Below, piece by piece: positions 26,631 through 35,769 of a stretch of DNA of 64,000 nt. The notes beneath the pieces are model-generated. The model saw nothing but the letters and a program-made list of their open reading frames with translations. It was not told the origin of the DNA and made no database searches. Each line of letters opens with the position of its first letter. Positions within the stretch are counted from its first letter, which is position 1. Position numbers and translations under genes: made by a program. The stretch is from Bradyrhizobium sp. AZCC 1721. GTDB taxonomy: Bacteria; Pseudomonadota; Alphaproteobacteria; Rhizobiales; Xanthobacteraceae. The stretch is from contig NZ_JAZHSB010000001.1 in assembly GCF_036924715.1 (NCBI RefSeq), positions 4,331,001-4,395,000 of the forward strand, read 5' to 3'.

Positions 26631-28478
26631 ATGCTTCGTACAACCTTGGCTTCCTCGCGCGCATTGCGAATGTGCGCCCTCGGACTGGTTACCTTCACGA
26701 CAGCAATACTGATCTCGAGCGAGAGCGCCGAGGCGCGCCGCTCCAAGCACCGCCGCCACCATCACGTCGCGCGCGAAAGCTACAGCCCGCAATTCTCCTC
26801 CATCATCGTCGACGGCAATTCAGGCGCGGTGCTCGCCTCCAACAATCCCGACGGCATCCGGCGCCCGGCGTCGCTGACCAAGATCATGACGCTCTATCTG
26901 CTGTTCGAGCGCCTGGAATCCGGCAAGATGAAGCTCGACACCGAAATGGAAGTCTCCGAGCACGCCTCCGAGCAGGCGCCGACCAAGCTCGGCCTGCGCC
27001 CGGGCCAGACCCTGAAGGTCGAGGACGCCATCAAGGGCCTTGTGACGCGTTCCGCCAATGACGCCGCCGTCGTGGTCGCCGAAGCGATTGCCGGCGATGA
27101 AGCCGAATTCGCCAGGCTGATGACGCGCAAGGCGCGCGCGCTCGGCATGAGCAAAACCACCTATCGCAACGCCTCCGGCCTGCCCAACGACGAGCAACTG
27201 ACCACCGCGCGCGATCAGGCGACCCTCGGCCGCGCCATCCAGGATCGCTTCCCGCGCTACTACCGCTACTTCGCGACCACGGTGTTCAATTATCGCGGAC
27301 AGTCGATCCGCAATCACAATCGCCTGCTCGGCAATGTCGAAGGCGTCGATGGCATCAAGACCGGCTACACCCGCGCGTCCGGCTTCAACCTCGTAAGCTC
27401 GATGCGCCGTGGCAACCGCCACCTGATCGGCGTGGTTCTGGGCGGCCGCAGCGGCGGTTCGCGCGATGCCACCATGCGCAACCTGCTGGCCGAAAACCTC
27501 GAGAAGGGCGCGACCAAGCGCACCGTCGTTGCGATCACCGAGCGCAATCCCGCCGACGGCACCGTCGATGTCGCCGCAGCCGAGACCGTTGCGCGTCCGG
27601 CCGAAACGGCCCAGTCCGGCGGCGCCCTCGCCGCCGCCGAGCCGGGGCTCGCCGCCATGCCGGCCACCCGCTCGATCGCGCCGGCCAAGCCGTCGCTGAT
27701 GGCGGCCGCAGCCGCTGCCCTGCCCCCGCCGCCCGCCAAGGTCGAACAGAGCAAGTTCGAGCAGCAAGCCAGGCCCGAACCCGCACCATTGACCAACGGC
27801 GTCATCCAGACCCAGCCGATATCAGCGATCCCCGGTTCGGCCGAGCCGATGAAGCCGGTCAGGGTCAAGACGGTTCAGGTCAAGGCTGGACCGATGAAGC
27901 TCGCTTCAGCCGGCCCCTCGCAGCCCGCGGCGCCGCCGATCACCAACACCATTCCGGCCCGCCCTGAAATCGCCGAGACCTCCAGCGCCGTCGTCGCAAA
28001 GGTCGCGGAGACCAAGGCCGAAGCCGCCAGGGTCGCGATGCCGCCGCAGCCGGCCAATCACGGTACCGGACAAGGCGTGCTCGGCGTGTTGCCCGCTTCC
28101 AGCCTGACACAGCCCCCCTCGCAAGCCCCGCACTCGCAGGCGCTGGCCTATGCCGATCCGGCACCCCACACCCAGCCACCCGCCGTCCAGCAGAACAGCG
28201 CCGTCAAGCCGGCCGCGCCGGCCGTGGTCCGCACCGGCTGGATCATTCAGGTTGGTGCGCTCGAAAGCGAAAGCGAGGCCAAGCAGCGGATCGATCTCGT
28301 CCGCACCAAGGCCAGCGCGCTGCTCAGCAAGGCCGATCCGTTCACCGAGCCGGTGGTCGCCAAGGACAACCGCACGCTCTATCGGGCCCGCTTCGCCGGT
28401 CTCGATCGCGATCAGGCTGAAGCGGTTTGCAAGACCCTCAAGCGCGCCGACATTTCCTGCATGACCGTTCGCAACTGA
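26631..28478 (+). CDS. D-alanyl-D-alanine carboxypeptidase (PBP5/6 family) with SPOR domain
   Basis: A 615-residue periplasmic enzyme. After a signal peptide (about 1-35) comes the transpeptidase-like fold with SxxK at Ser81-Lys84 (SLTK), SxN at 141-143 (SAN) and KTG at 243-245. Residues 300-530 are a low-complexity Ala/Pro-rich linker, and the last 80 residues form a SPOR domain (GWIIQVGALESESEAKQRID). It trims the terminal D-Ala of peptidoglycan stem peptides. The SPOR domain should bring it to denuded glycan at the division site. Confidence 0.95.
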   Translation: MLRTTLASSRALRMCALGLVTFTTAILISSESAEARRSKHRRHHHVARESYSPQFSSIIVDGNSGAVLASNNPDGIRRPASLTKIMTLYLLFERLESGKMKLDTEMEVSEHASEQAPTKLGLRPGQTLKVEDAIKGLVTRSANDAAVVVAEAIAGDEAEFARLMTRKARALGMSKTTYRNASGLPNDEQLTTARDQATLGRAIQDRFPRYYRYFATTVFNYRGQSIRNHNRLLGNVEGVDGIKTGYTRASGFNLVSSMRRGNRHLIGVVLGGRSGGSRDATMRNLLAENLEKGATKRTVVAITERNPADGTVDVAAAETVARPAETAQSGGALAAAEPGLAAMPATRSIAPAKPSLMAAAAAALPPPPAKVEQSKFEQQARPEPAPLTNGVIQTQPISAIPGSAEPMKPVRVKTVQVKAGPMKLASAGPSQPAAPPITNTIPARPEIAETSSAVVAKVAETKAEAARVAMPPQPANHGTGQGVLGVLPASSLTQPPSQAPHSQALAYADPAPHTQPPAVQQNSAVKPAAPAVVRTGWIIQVGALESESEAKQRIDLVRTKASALLSKADPFTEPVVAKDNRTLYRARFAGLDRDQAEAVCKTLKRADISCMTVRN

Positions 28479-28501
28479 TCTGGACGGTTCTTTGAATCTG
28501 G

Positions 28502-28537
28502 CAAAGCCGGCGCCGCAAGTGCCGGCTTTGTTGTTTT
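28502..28537 (+). terminator. terminator after the carboxypeptidase gene
   Basis: Stem aaagccggc (28503-28511) pairs with gccggcttt (28521-28529), with a 9-nt loop and a T-rich stretch after it. It lies 24 bp past the stop. Confidence 0.8.
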
Positions 28538-28733
28538 CCAAACACAGTCGCAACGGCTCTCGCGAGATCACGCCCTAGGCGGTCCGCGAAAACTTCTCGT
28601 CAAGAATTTCCGGTTAGGTTTCCCTGCAATGAACGATCGACCACGCCGGACAACGGCGGGCGATATGGGGCGTCAGTCAGAGAACGGCATGGAAGCAACT
28701 CGCGGTTTGTAGCGTCGGTGGCGTGAGCCGGAG

Positions 28734-29462
28734 TTAGCTAGAATGCGTGCGAAGAAGAGTATCCTTGGCCTCGTTTACGCGGGCAGCGAGGTACGTCGAG
28801 CCCCCCTGGTCGGGATGCAGTTTCTTCATCAGGGCGCGGTGCGCCCGGCTGATGTCGTCACGCCCCGCCCCCGGCTGCAAGCCAAGGATCTGATAGGCTT
28901 CCTCGTCCGTCATTTTTCCGCTCGCCGCCGTGCGGCGCTGCCCCCCTGCCGCATCGCCTTGCGCGTTCTGACGCCAAGCGGGAAACCGGCGGTCAAGATA
29001 GCTTTCAAGTAAGGCGACGCTCTCGGCGTCGAAGGCCGGTATCATCGCGATCAATTGCGGCAGATCGAACTCGCCGAGCGAACGCCCGGCATTCGGCCCG
29101 TCCACGATCCGCCCCGACAGTTCGCCGCTGTCGTGATCGAGACTCATGTCAAGAAACTGCGAGCGGACGCGCGAGGCCTGCCCCGACGAACGCTGCGCGC
29201 CGCCGCCGAAGATCCCGCCGATATTGCTGAAGCCGCCCGGCCCGAACGGCGACCAGCCGAGCAGGCCGGCGCCGAAGATGCCGAGCGGAATTGCCACCGC
29301 AAGCTCGCCGCGCAGCCCGGTGAAAGCTGCGACCGCCAGCGCCACCACGCCGCCCACGATCTTGATCACGCGCGCGAGCACGACCGGGTTGGCTGCACGA
29401 AACATCTGCAGCAGCAAGTACAGAACGACAACGGCGATAACGCCGGCAATCAGGGTTGCCAT
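28734..29462 (-). CDS. membrane-anchored DnaJ domain protein
   Basis: A 242-residue protein. The first 85 residues hold two or three hydrophobic segments, a Gly-rich stretch follows (FGPGGFSNIGGIFGGG), and the C-terminal 60 residues form a J domain (EEAYQILGLQPGAGRDDISRAHRALMKKLHPDQGG) with the essential HPD tripeptide. J domains stimulate the ATPase of DnaK/Hsp70. The J domain at the C-terminus after membrane helices recalls DjlA- or Tim14-like proteins. It may recruit DnaK to the membrane; the client is unknown. Confidence 0.88.
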   Translation of the reverse strand: MATLIAGVIAVVVLYLLLQMFRAANPVVLARVIKIVGGVVALAVAAFTGLRGELAVAIPLGIFGAGLLGWSPFGPGGFSNIGGIFGGGAQRSSGQASRVRSQFLDMSLDHDSGELSGRIVDGPNAGRSLGEFDLPQLIAMIPAFDAESVALLESYLDRRFPAWRQNAQGDAAGGQRRTAASGKMTDEEAYQILGLQPGAGRDDISRAHRALMKKLHPDQGGSTYLAARVNEAKDTLLRTHSS

Positions 29463-29529
29463 GGCTCCAATATAGCGGCACTGGCGCCGAAAAGCATGAC
29501 GCTGGGCCTGGTCGCAACCAAAGTCGTAA

Positions 29530-30294
29530 TCACTTCATCTGGCCGATCAGCGCGGCCGCGCCGCTTGTTGTCTTCGACAGCCGCAGCAGCGCTTCGCGCC
29601 CGCCGGCGGCGTAGGCTGCGGCGGCGCGCAGCAGTTCGCGCAACTGCGCCGCGGCGCCGGGGTCGAACCTGCACCATGCGCCGCCGGTGAGCCGCGCAAT
29701 CTCCCGGAACGCCTGCTCGGCGGTCGGGTCGTGGCCTTCCTGGAACATGAACACGGGTACCTTGAGCAGGCCGAGTTCGCCGGCCTTGGCGCAGAGGTCG
29801 TCGACGGATTCCTCCATGGCATCGCCGACGAACACCACGGCGCGCACGCCGGACGCCACCGCCTCGCGGCGCGCCTCCGACAGCACCTTGCCGATTTGAG
29901 TGTTGCCGCCCTGGCAATCGATCTTGCTCATCAACCTTGCCAGTTGCGCGGAATCGGAGATCCAGCCCGTGGCGCGGCATTCGTTGAAGCCGCGGTAATA
30001 GACCAGCCTTATGTCGAGGCTGCCGAGCGAGGCCGCCTCGCGAAACATGTCGGCCTGCAGCGCGCAGGCCATGTCCCAGGTCGGCTGCCGGCTCATGGTG
30101 GCGTCGAGCGCAAACACCAGTTTTCCCCTGGCGCCCGGGCGGTGCGGCGACATCGCGCGCGCTTTCGCCACGAAGGCTGCGATGTCCTCCGACGCCGACG
30201 GCTTGGCCTCCGGCAATGGACCGCCTTTACGTGTCTCGGCCTTTGCCGAAGCAACATCGCCTGCCGATTTTGGCTTGATGGGTTCGCCGGCCAT
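29530..30294 (-). CDS. cytoplasmic VWA-domain protein
   Basis: A 254-residue soluble protein with a von Willebrand A-like fold from about residue 57 (KLVFALDATMSRQPTWDMA). The metal site is degenerate: DATMS instead of DxSxS, with the distal Thr (GGNTQIGKVL) and Asp (VVFVGDAMEESVDD) still recognisable. No signal peptide or membrane helix. VWA proteins of this sort are often annotated as hypothetical in Bradyrhizobium and have no settled role. It lies 67 bp upstream of the DnaJ-like gene on the same strand and may be co-transcribed. Confidence 0.8.
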   Translation of the reverse strand: MAGEPIKPKSAGDVASAKAETRKGGPLPEAKPSASEDIAAFVAKARAMSPHRPGARGKLVFALDATMSRQPTWDMACALQADMFREAASLGSLDIRLVYYRGFNECRATGWISDSAQLARLMSKIDCQGGNTQIGKVLSEARREAVASGVRAVVFVGDAMEESVDDLCAKAGELGLLKVPVFMFQEGHDPTAEQAFREIARLTGGAWCRFDPGAAAQLRELLRAAAAYAAGGREALLRLSKTTSGAAALIGQMK

Positions 30295-30398
30295 GAGCGC
30301 TCGCGAGTATGTAGCAAGCTCTATGTGGGACGGTGCACGGCGCCGGTCAATGCGCCGGACGGTGGCGCAGCCGCAAACGCACGATAGCGGTCAGTTGC

Positions 30399-31298
30399 CT
30401 AGTTCGTGACGGACTTGTTCTTCGGCGCTGGGTTGCTGGCCAACGGCACGGACAGCGGCACCGGTCCAGGGCTGCTGGTCAGAACGTCCGGTATCTTGGT
30501 CGGCACGGGCTTCAACGTGCCGCTCTTGTCGGATTCGTCTAGGAACTTGTCGAGCATCGACTGGATCGAGGATTTGGCTGCGTCAGGGCCGGTGTCCCGC
30601 ATATCGTTGTGCTGGAAGCCAGTGTTCACGACGGTGATGCCGGCCTGCTCGCATTGCTCGTCGTCAGGCACGACGCCGGGGTCCGCTTTGAAATGCGTGT
30701 CCTGGGAGCGGAACGACAGGATCTTGAACTTGCCGTCGGTCAGGAACGGCACGCGCAAATTGTCCAGCGTCACGACTTTCTTGATCTCGTCGGGATACTG
30801 CTTGGCGAAATACATCGAGATGTCGCCGCCCATCGAATGGCCGACCATGGTCACCTTTTCATAGTCGGCATTAGGCTGGATCTTCTTCATTTCGTGGACA
30901 GCGAAATGGATGTTGGCGACGCCGCGCTGAATCTGCGGCAAACGGCCGACATAGGGTTCACCGATCTTGGTCACCATCGGCGGATCGGTCGGTAGATCGT
31001 GCTGCGGGCTGACCGCAAGATAGCCGCGCCAGGCGAACACGGTCGACAGGAATGAATACTCGGTGTTCTTGACGGTGTTGCCGTGATTGAGGATCGCAAC
31101 CGGCAGCTTGATCAAGCCGGCATTGGCCTGCATTTCCTTGTCGCGGCGAACGGCGATGCTGACCGCCACCAGACGATTGTCGCGGACGGGATCATGAAAC
31201 GCGATTGTCTCGTGCCGGATCGCCCACTTGTTCGCGGTGAAAAACGCGACTGCGACCAGCACGGAGAGTGAAAGCAGAACGAGAATTCCACGTTTCAT
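30399..31298 (-). CDS. alpha/beta hydrolase (lipase-like), membrane-anchored or secreted
   Basis: A 299-residue protein with one N-terminal hydrophobic segment (ILVLLSLSVLVAVAFF) that is either a signal anchor or a signal peptide. The nucleophile elbow is GHSMGGD; a later Asp and His (GFQHNDMRDTG) could complete the triad. The C-terminal 35 residues are Pro/Ser-rich. The substrate cannot be read from sequence. The ATG at 31298 fits the signal sequence; the longer open frame upstream is not plausible. A perfect palindrome lies 73 bp upstream. Confidence 0.82.
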   Translation of the reverse strand: MKRGILVLLSLSVLVAVAFFTANKWAIRHETIAFHDPVRDNRLVAVSIAVRRDKEMQANAGLIKLPVAILNHGNTVKNTEYSFLSTVFAWRGYLAVSPQHDLPTDPPMVTKIGEPYVGRLPQIQRGVANIHFAVHEMKKIQPNADYEKVTMVGHSMGGDISMYFAKQYPDEIKKVVTLDNLRVPFLTDGKFKILSFRSQDTHFKADPGVVPDDEQCEQAGITVVNTGFQHNDMRDTGPDAAKSSIQSMLDKFLDESDKSGTLKPVPTKIPDVLTSSPGPVPLSVPLASNPAPKNKSVTN

Positions 31299-31638
31299 AT
31301 TTGTCTTCGTCCTCGCGCCCGCTAGGGGCTCAACCCTGTTTGAGACTCTTTCGGTCCCTTGTTGATGATATATGTCACGATGGCGTGACATAAAGGCCAA
31401 ATGTTGTGTATTGACCGCCTGATCATTGTGCGGTGCATCCATCAATTATGCGGCCGCTCATTTCCACAAATTCGGCCTCCTTTTTACTTTATGACGTTTC
31501 CTTTCAAGCTTCGGTTCGAGCATCCGATAAAAGTCTAATGAAAATGGCGTAGTGACGCCCAAGTAACGGCGTAGTGCCGCCCAAGTTCCCGGGAACCCGC
31601 TGCGTCACGGTGCATCACGGTGCAGAAATACCAGTGAC
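31299..31638. other. 340-bp intergenic region with palindrome and direct repeats
   Basis: Non-coding stretch between an XRE regulator and the hydrolase. It holds the 22-bp palindrome at 31371-31392, a 19-bp direct repeat with one mismatch (31546-31564 and 31568-31586, spaced 22 bp start to start) and a perfect tandem 10-mer, tcacggtgca, at 31605-31624. Confidence 0.7.
31371..31392. promoter_or_regulatory. perfect 9-bp inverted repeat upstream of the hydrolase gene
   Basis: tatgtcacg (31371-31379) and cgtgacata (31384-31392) with a 4-bp centre, 73 bp before the hydrolase start. The size and spacing suit a TetR- or GntR-type dimer. No matching regulator is adjacent, apart from the XRE protein 250 bp away. 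Confidence 0.65.
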
Positions 31639-32427
31639 TTAGACCGTCATGTAGATGACAAGCTTCAAGGCCGGGTCGTCATTGGCCTGGAAACTCGCAT
31701 ACTCCAATTTCAGTCGGCCCTTCTTGGGATGGGTCAAGGATTTTCGTCCTGCCGCGACGCCGCTAACGTCGTGGGCTTCCCACCAGCCGATAAATTCCGG
31801 ACAGCCTTCACGCAGTCGCGCTAGCAGATCGCGAAAGGCTGGATCGCCGGCCCACAGGTCATGCGTCGCCCTGAACTGGGCAACCATGCGCCGGGCCTCG
31901 TCCGCCCATGACGCACCGAACAGCCGCCTCGTCGCGGGATTGGTCAGTACCGAGAGCAGGCTGTTGCGGTCGGCTTCCGCAAGCCGGCTGAACGCAAAGA
32001 TTTCGTCGGCGGCTGCATTCCAGGCGAGAATGTCCCAGCGCCGGCCGGTGACATAGGCCGGCAGGTTGAGTTGCTCGACGGTGCGGCGGACGGCGGGCGG
32101 AACGGTCTCGCGGACAAAGGCGCGCCGGTCGGCATTTTGCGTCAGCTCTCGCAGATGCCGGTGTTCGGCCCTGGTCAGCCGCAGCGCGCGCGCCAGCGCA
32201 TCGATCGTTGCTGCCGAGGGGCTGACGGATCGTCCCTGCTCGAGACGGATGTACCAGTCGACGCCGATACCGGCGAGGTCGGCCACTTCCTCCCGCCGCA
32301 GGCCGGGCGTGCGCCGCCGACGGCCGCCGGGCAGCAGGCCGGCCGCCTTCGGAGTCAGCTTCTGCCGCCGTGAGCGCAGGAAGTCGCCGAGTTCGCTTTG
32401 CCTTGAATTCGTGCCTGGTTCTGCCAT
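31639..32427 (-). CDS. XRE family regulator with MmyB-like ligand domain
   Basis: A 262-residue protein. The N-terminal HTH_XRE domain (about 12-85) includes GLRREEVADLAGIGVDWYIRLEQGRSVSPS. The C-terminal MmyB-like domain reads AYVTGRRWDILAWNAAADEIF and FLWA-type segments; in this widespread family that domain probably binds a fatty acid or other hydrophobic ligand. Members usually control a divergent oxidoreductase, and here it is divergent from an MDR reductase gene. The ATG is at 32427. Confidence 0.9.
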   Translation of the reverse strand: MAEPGTNSRQSELGDFLRSRRQKLTPKAAGLLPGGRRRRTPGLRREEVADLAGIGVDWYIRLEQGRSVSPSAATIDALARALRLTRAEHRHLRELTQNADRRAFVRETVPPAVRRTVEQLNLPAYVTGRRWDILAWNAAADEIFAFSRLAEADRNSLLSVLTNPATRRLFGASWADEARRMVAQFRATHDLWAGDPAFRDLLARLREGCPEFIGWWEAHDVSGVAAGRKSLTHPKKGRLKLEYASFQANDDPALKLVIYMTV

Positions 32428-32487
32428 GCGCGCCGCGCCCCGAGGAAGGGTTCCTTAGTCCTAGGATAATACCAGGTCTTGTTGGGG

Positions 32488-32518
32488 CGATGAAGCCTGC
32501 GAGAATTCGGCTTCATCG
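32488..32518. promoter_or_regulatory. 10-bp inverted repeat just upstream of the MDR reductase start
   Basis: cgatgaagcc (32488-32497) and ggcttcatcg (32509-32518) are perfect complements with 11 bp between. The right arm ends 15 bp before the ATG, next to the GAGGAGG ribosome binding site. It is a likely operator of the divergent XRE regulator, or an mRNA hairpin that affects translation. A separate 8-bp palindrome, tcctagga, occurs at 32459-32466. Confidence 0.65.
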
Positions 32519-32533
32519 AAACGAGGAGGCCCC

Positions 32534-33616
32534 ATGAAGGCTGCCGTTCTGAACGCGTTCGGATCGCCGCTTGCGATCGAGACCCTTCCCGACCCGCTGC
32601 TCGGCACCGGCGAGGTTATCGTCGACGTCATGGCGAGCCGCGTGCTGGCCTATGCCAACGAAGTGCTCGGCGGGCAGCGGAAATACCTGATGGAACTACC
32701 CATGGTGCCCGGCCCCGGCGCGATCGGCCGTGTCCGGACCACCGGCCCCGACGCGACCCGCCTTCGCCCCGGCGATTGGGTCTATTGCGATCCGACCGTG
32801 CGCTCGCGCGACAACGCACTATCGCCCGACATCGCCCTGCAGGGCCTCACCGCCGGCAGCGAGAGCGGGCTGCACCTGCAACGGTATTTCCACAATGGCG
32901 CCTGGGCCGAGCAGATGCGCGTGCCGACCGAAAACGCGGTTCCGATCGGCGACATCGATGAGAAGGATGCAGGTCGTTGGTGTGCGCTCGGCACCTTGCT
33001 TGTACCCTTCGGCGGCTTCCTTGCCGCACAACTGCAAGCCGGAGAGATCGCGCTGGTCAACGGCGCCACCGGCAGCTTCGGCAGCGCGGCCGTCGCCGTC
33101 GCATTGGGGCTGGGCGCGCAATGCGTGGTCGCGACCGGGCGGAACGAGCAGGCATTGGCTGAGCTAACGCGGCGGTTCGGTGGGCGCGTCCGGACCGTGC
33201 CGATGCGTGGCCACGAGGCCGACGATCGCGCCCGCATCCTGCAGGCGGCGCCCGGCCCGATCGACTGCGTGCTCGACATCCTCCCGCCGGCGGCCAACGC
33301 CGCGCAGGTGCGAACCGCCATCATGGCGGTGCGGCCTTACGGCCGGGTGGTGCTGATGGGCGGCGTCGGCCTGCTCGGCGACGTCGGCCTCGATCTGCCC
33401 TACCCCTGGATGATGCGAAACTGCATCACCCTGCGGGGGCAATGGATGTACCCACCGCATGCGGCCGCGCTGATGACCGGCCTGATCTGCGCCGGCCTAG
33501 TCAATCTCGATCATTTTGAGATCACCGTGTTCGGTCTGGACCGCGCCAACGAGGCGGTCGCGCATGCCGCCGCACACGGTGGTCCGTTCAAAATGACGGT
33601 CATCCAGCCGCGATAG
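32534..33616 (+). CDS. zinc-independent alcohol dehydrogenase / quinone reductase (MDR family)
   Basis: A 360-residue medium-chain dehydrogenase/reductase. The GroES-like domain is N-terminal, and the Rossmann domain begins near LVNGATGSFGSAAVAVALGLGAQ. The Cys/His residues that bind catalytic zinc in alcohol dehydrogenases are not present in the usual places, so it resembles NADPH-dependent quinone or enoyl reductases. The substrate is unknown. Strong GAGGAGG site before ATG 32534; regulation by the divergent XRE protein is likely. Confidence 0.9.
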   Translation: MKAAVLNAFGSPLAIETLPDPLLGTGEVIVDVMASRVLAYANEVLGGQRKYLMELPMVPGPGAIGRVRTTGPDATRLRPGDWVYCDPTVRSRDNALSPDIALQGLTAGSESGLHLQRYFHNGAWAEQMRVPTENAVPIGDIDEKDAGRWCALGTLLVPFGGFLAAQLQAGEIALVNGATGSFGSAAVAVALGLGAQCVVATGRNEQALAELTRRFGGRVRTVPMRGHEADDRARILQAAPGPIDCVLDILPPAANAAQVRTAIMAVRPYGRVVLMGGVGLLGDVGLDLPYPWMMRNCITLRGQWMYPPHAAALMTGLICAGLVNLDHFEITVFGLDRANEAVAHAAAHGGPFKMTVIQPR

Positions 33617-33639
33617 GCTGAGCCGGCTGCCGATGGAGA

Positions 33640-34575
33640 TCAGGCGCTGATGATATCGCCAATGATGTCGTGGACTTCGAGCGGCTTGTCGACCTGGGTG
33701 AACCATTCAGCGCGGTTGGCGGCGCGGCGGCGGCCGCGCTCGTCGAGCGGCAGCTTGAGCTGGCGCAACAGGCTGGTCACTTCCTCGCGTGCCGTGACAT
33801 GGCCCATGCTGGGCCGGGTGCCGAGGGTAGCCTCGTCGATGTTGTCCAGGGCCGTCAGTCCGCGCGGGAAGAATTCGCGGTAGACCACCCGCTCGGCGAA
33901 TCCATCGATGGAACGGAAGCCGAGCCGCAGCGACAGGTCCTTCAGGCTGTCGGCGACGAGCTGCTTGTTGCGCGATCCGATCATCGACAAGCGGTTGCGC
34001 ACCACGATCCAGTCGGTGGTGGCGCCGTCGAGCTGGCGGCGCTTGCGCCTGGTGTCGCGCACCATCTCCGCATAATGGCTCTCGCCGGTTACCGTGTAGG
34101 TTGCGGGATCGACCGTGCCGAGCACATCGAAATCGAGGAAGCTGTCGTTGATCGGGGTCACCAGCGTGTCGGCCATCGAATGCGCCAGCCGCATCAGGTA
34201 GGAGTCCGAACCGGGCGTATCGATGACGATGAAGTCGAAAGCGCGCTCGACCGTGCCGACCGCCGCCGCGAACTGCTGGAACTCGGAGTTTTCGTTGTCG
34301 GCGATCTGCATCGTCTCGCCGAGCTTAATGCAATAGTGCACGGGGATTTCGAGATCGAGACCGGTGCGGCGGGCCCACGCGCTCCGGTTGGCGATGTAGC
34401 GGGTAAAACTCTGCTGGCGGCAGTCGAGGTCTATGGTGGCGACGCGCTGCCCGGCCTTCAGCAGGGCAACTGCGATATGCAGGGCGGTGGTGGATTTTCC
34501 AGAACCGCCCTTCTCGTTGCCGAGCACGACGACATGCGCCGAACCAAATTGACCCTGACTCGCCTGAAGCAACAT
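33640..34575 (-). CDS. mipZ: division plane positioning ATPase MipZ
   Basis: A 311-residue ParA/MinD-like ATPase with a deviant Walker A motif, EKGGSGKSTT (residues 21-30), DLDCRQQSFTRYIANR, and the Walker B-like IVIDTPGSDS. MipZ of alphaproteobacteria binds ParB at the chromosome origins and forms a bipolar gradient that inhibits FtsZ, placing the Z ring at mid-cell. SFTRYIANRSAW, DSFLDFDVLG and the length support MipZ over a generic ParA. It is a single gene, divergent from panC. Confidence 0.95.
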   Translation of the reverse strand: MLLQASQGQFGSAHVVVLGNEKGGSGKSTTALHIAVALLKAGQRVATIDLDCRQQSFTRYIANRSAWARRTGLDLEIPVHYCIKLGETMQIADNENSEFQQFAAAVGTVERAFDFIVIDTPGSDSYLMRLAHSMADTLVTPINDSFLDFDVLGTVDPATYTVTGESHYAEMVRDTRRKRRQLDGATTDWIVVRNRLSMIGSRNKQLVADSLKDLSLRLGFRSIDGFAERVVYREFFPRGLTALDNIDEATLGTRPSMGHVTAREEVTSLLRQLKLPLDERGRRRAANRAEWFTQVDKPLEVHDIIGDIISA

Positions 34576-34898
34576 GATTCAACCCCCGCTCGATATCTTC
34601 AAATCACAGCGCGGCTGCGGTCAAGTGAAATGCGTGACGACGCATTCAATTCGCTCGCGGTGTGTCTTAATCATGAATCCGATGGTGCGGATTTCGTTCC
34701 GTTGCAGCGATCTGCTCGCAGCCTTTTCGATCAGCGCGGCGGACACATCTAGCTTTCGCGTTTGAGCTGCCGCAGGCTTGCCATTCCCGAGTAACCTTGG
34801 CGGCAAAGCTCTGGCCTTATAAGGTCGGCGCGCCCGCCGAAAGTATCGGGGCCACCGGCCCCCTCACCCCGTCACAAGCTGCAAGAGATCGAGGCCAG
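34576..34898. other. 323-bp divergent promoter region of mipZ and panC
   Basis: Non-coding. Three short palindromes are visible: aatgcg-N6-cgcatt (34629-34646), ccttataagg (34815-34824) and ggggcc-ACC-ggcccc (34848-34862). None is long enough to call a specific operator. Confidence 0.5.
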
Positions 34899-35750
34899 AT
34901 GTCGCGAAGTCCCATGGTCGTCCGTACCGTTCCCGCATTGCGCCGCGCTGTCGAGGCCTTGCGCGCCCGCAAGGCCGCCGTCGCGCTGGTGCCGACCATG
35001 GGTGCGCTTCATGACGGACACATGTCGCTGGTCCGGCTCGCCAAGCGTCGCGCACAGAAAGTCGTCGTCTCGATCTTCGTTAACCCGACGCAGTTCGCGC
35101 CGACGGAGGATTTCGGCTCATACCCGCGCACCTGGAAGGCCGACCTCGCCAAACTCACCGCCGAGAAGGTCGACCTGGTCTGGAATCCGGACGTCAAGGC
35201 GATGTACCCGGACGGCTTCGCCACAAGGATCGTGCCCGAAGGTCCGGCCACCGCCGGGCTCGAGGATCGTTTCCGACCGCATTTCTTCGGCGGCGTCGCC
35301 ACCGTGGTTGGCAAACTGTTCACGCAGGTCCGGCCGGACGTCGCGATCTTCGGCGAGAAGGACTTTCAGCAACTGCGGGTGGTGACGCAGATGGCCGCCG
35401 ATCTCGACCTCGGCGTCAAGGTGATCGGCTCGCGCACGGTGCGGGAACGCGATGGGCTGGCGATGTCCTCGCGCAACGTCTACCTCTCGGCCGAGGAACG
35501 GCAGACGGCACCGACGCTCCATCGCGCCATGAAGGAAAGCGCAAAACGGCTGAAGGCAGGCGAGGATTTCGAGGCGGCGATGGCGGTCGGCCGCGAACTG
35601 ATCACCGCCGCCGGCTTCGCGCTGGACTATTTCGAGGCCCGCCACGCCGGGACGCTGGCGCCGATCGCATCGATCAAGGACGGACCGGTGCGGATCCTCG
35701 TCGCCGCGAAGCTCGGCACGACCCGCTTGATCGATAACATCGGCGTCTAG
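34899..35750 (+). CDS. panC: pantothenate synthetase
   Basis: A 283-residue enzyme that joins pantoate and beta-alanine using ATP to make pantothenate, the precursor of coenzyme A. The HIGH-type motif appears as PTMGALHDGHMSL. FVNPTQFAPTEDF, FGEKDFQQL and the KMSKS-like AMSSRNVYLS are all canonical. I chose ATG 34899 rather than the longer open frame because family alignment starts near VVRTVPALRRAV. panB is not in this window. Confidence 0.97.
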   Translation: MSRSPMVVRTVPALRRAVEALRARKAAVALVPTMGALHDGHMSLVRLAKRRAQKVVVSIFVNPTQFAPTEDFGSYPRTWKADLAKLTAEKVDLVWNPDVKAMYPDGFATRIVPEGPATAGLEDRFRPHFFGGVATVVGKLFTQVRPDVAIFGEKDFQQLRVVTQMAADLDLGVKVIGSRTVRERDGLAMSSRNVYLSAEERQTAPTLHRAMKESAKRLKAGEDFEAAMAVGRELITAAGFALDYFEARHAGTLAPIASIKDGPVRILVAAKLGTTRLIDNIGV

Positions 35751-35769
35751 GGCGTAGCCGCAGCCCCGG

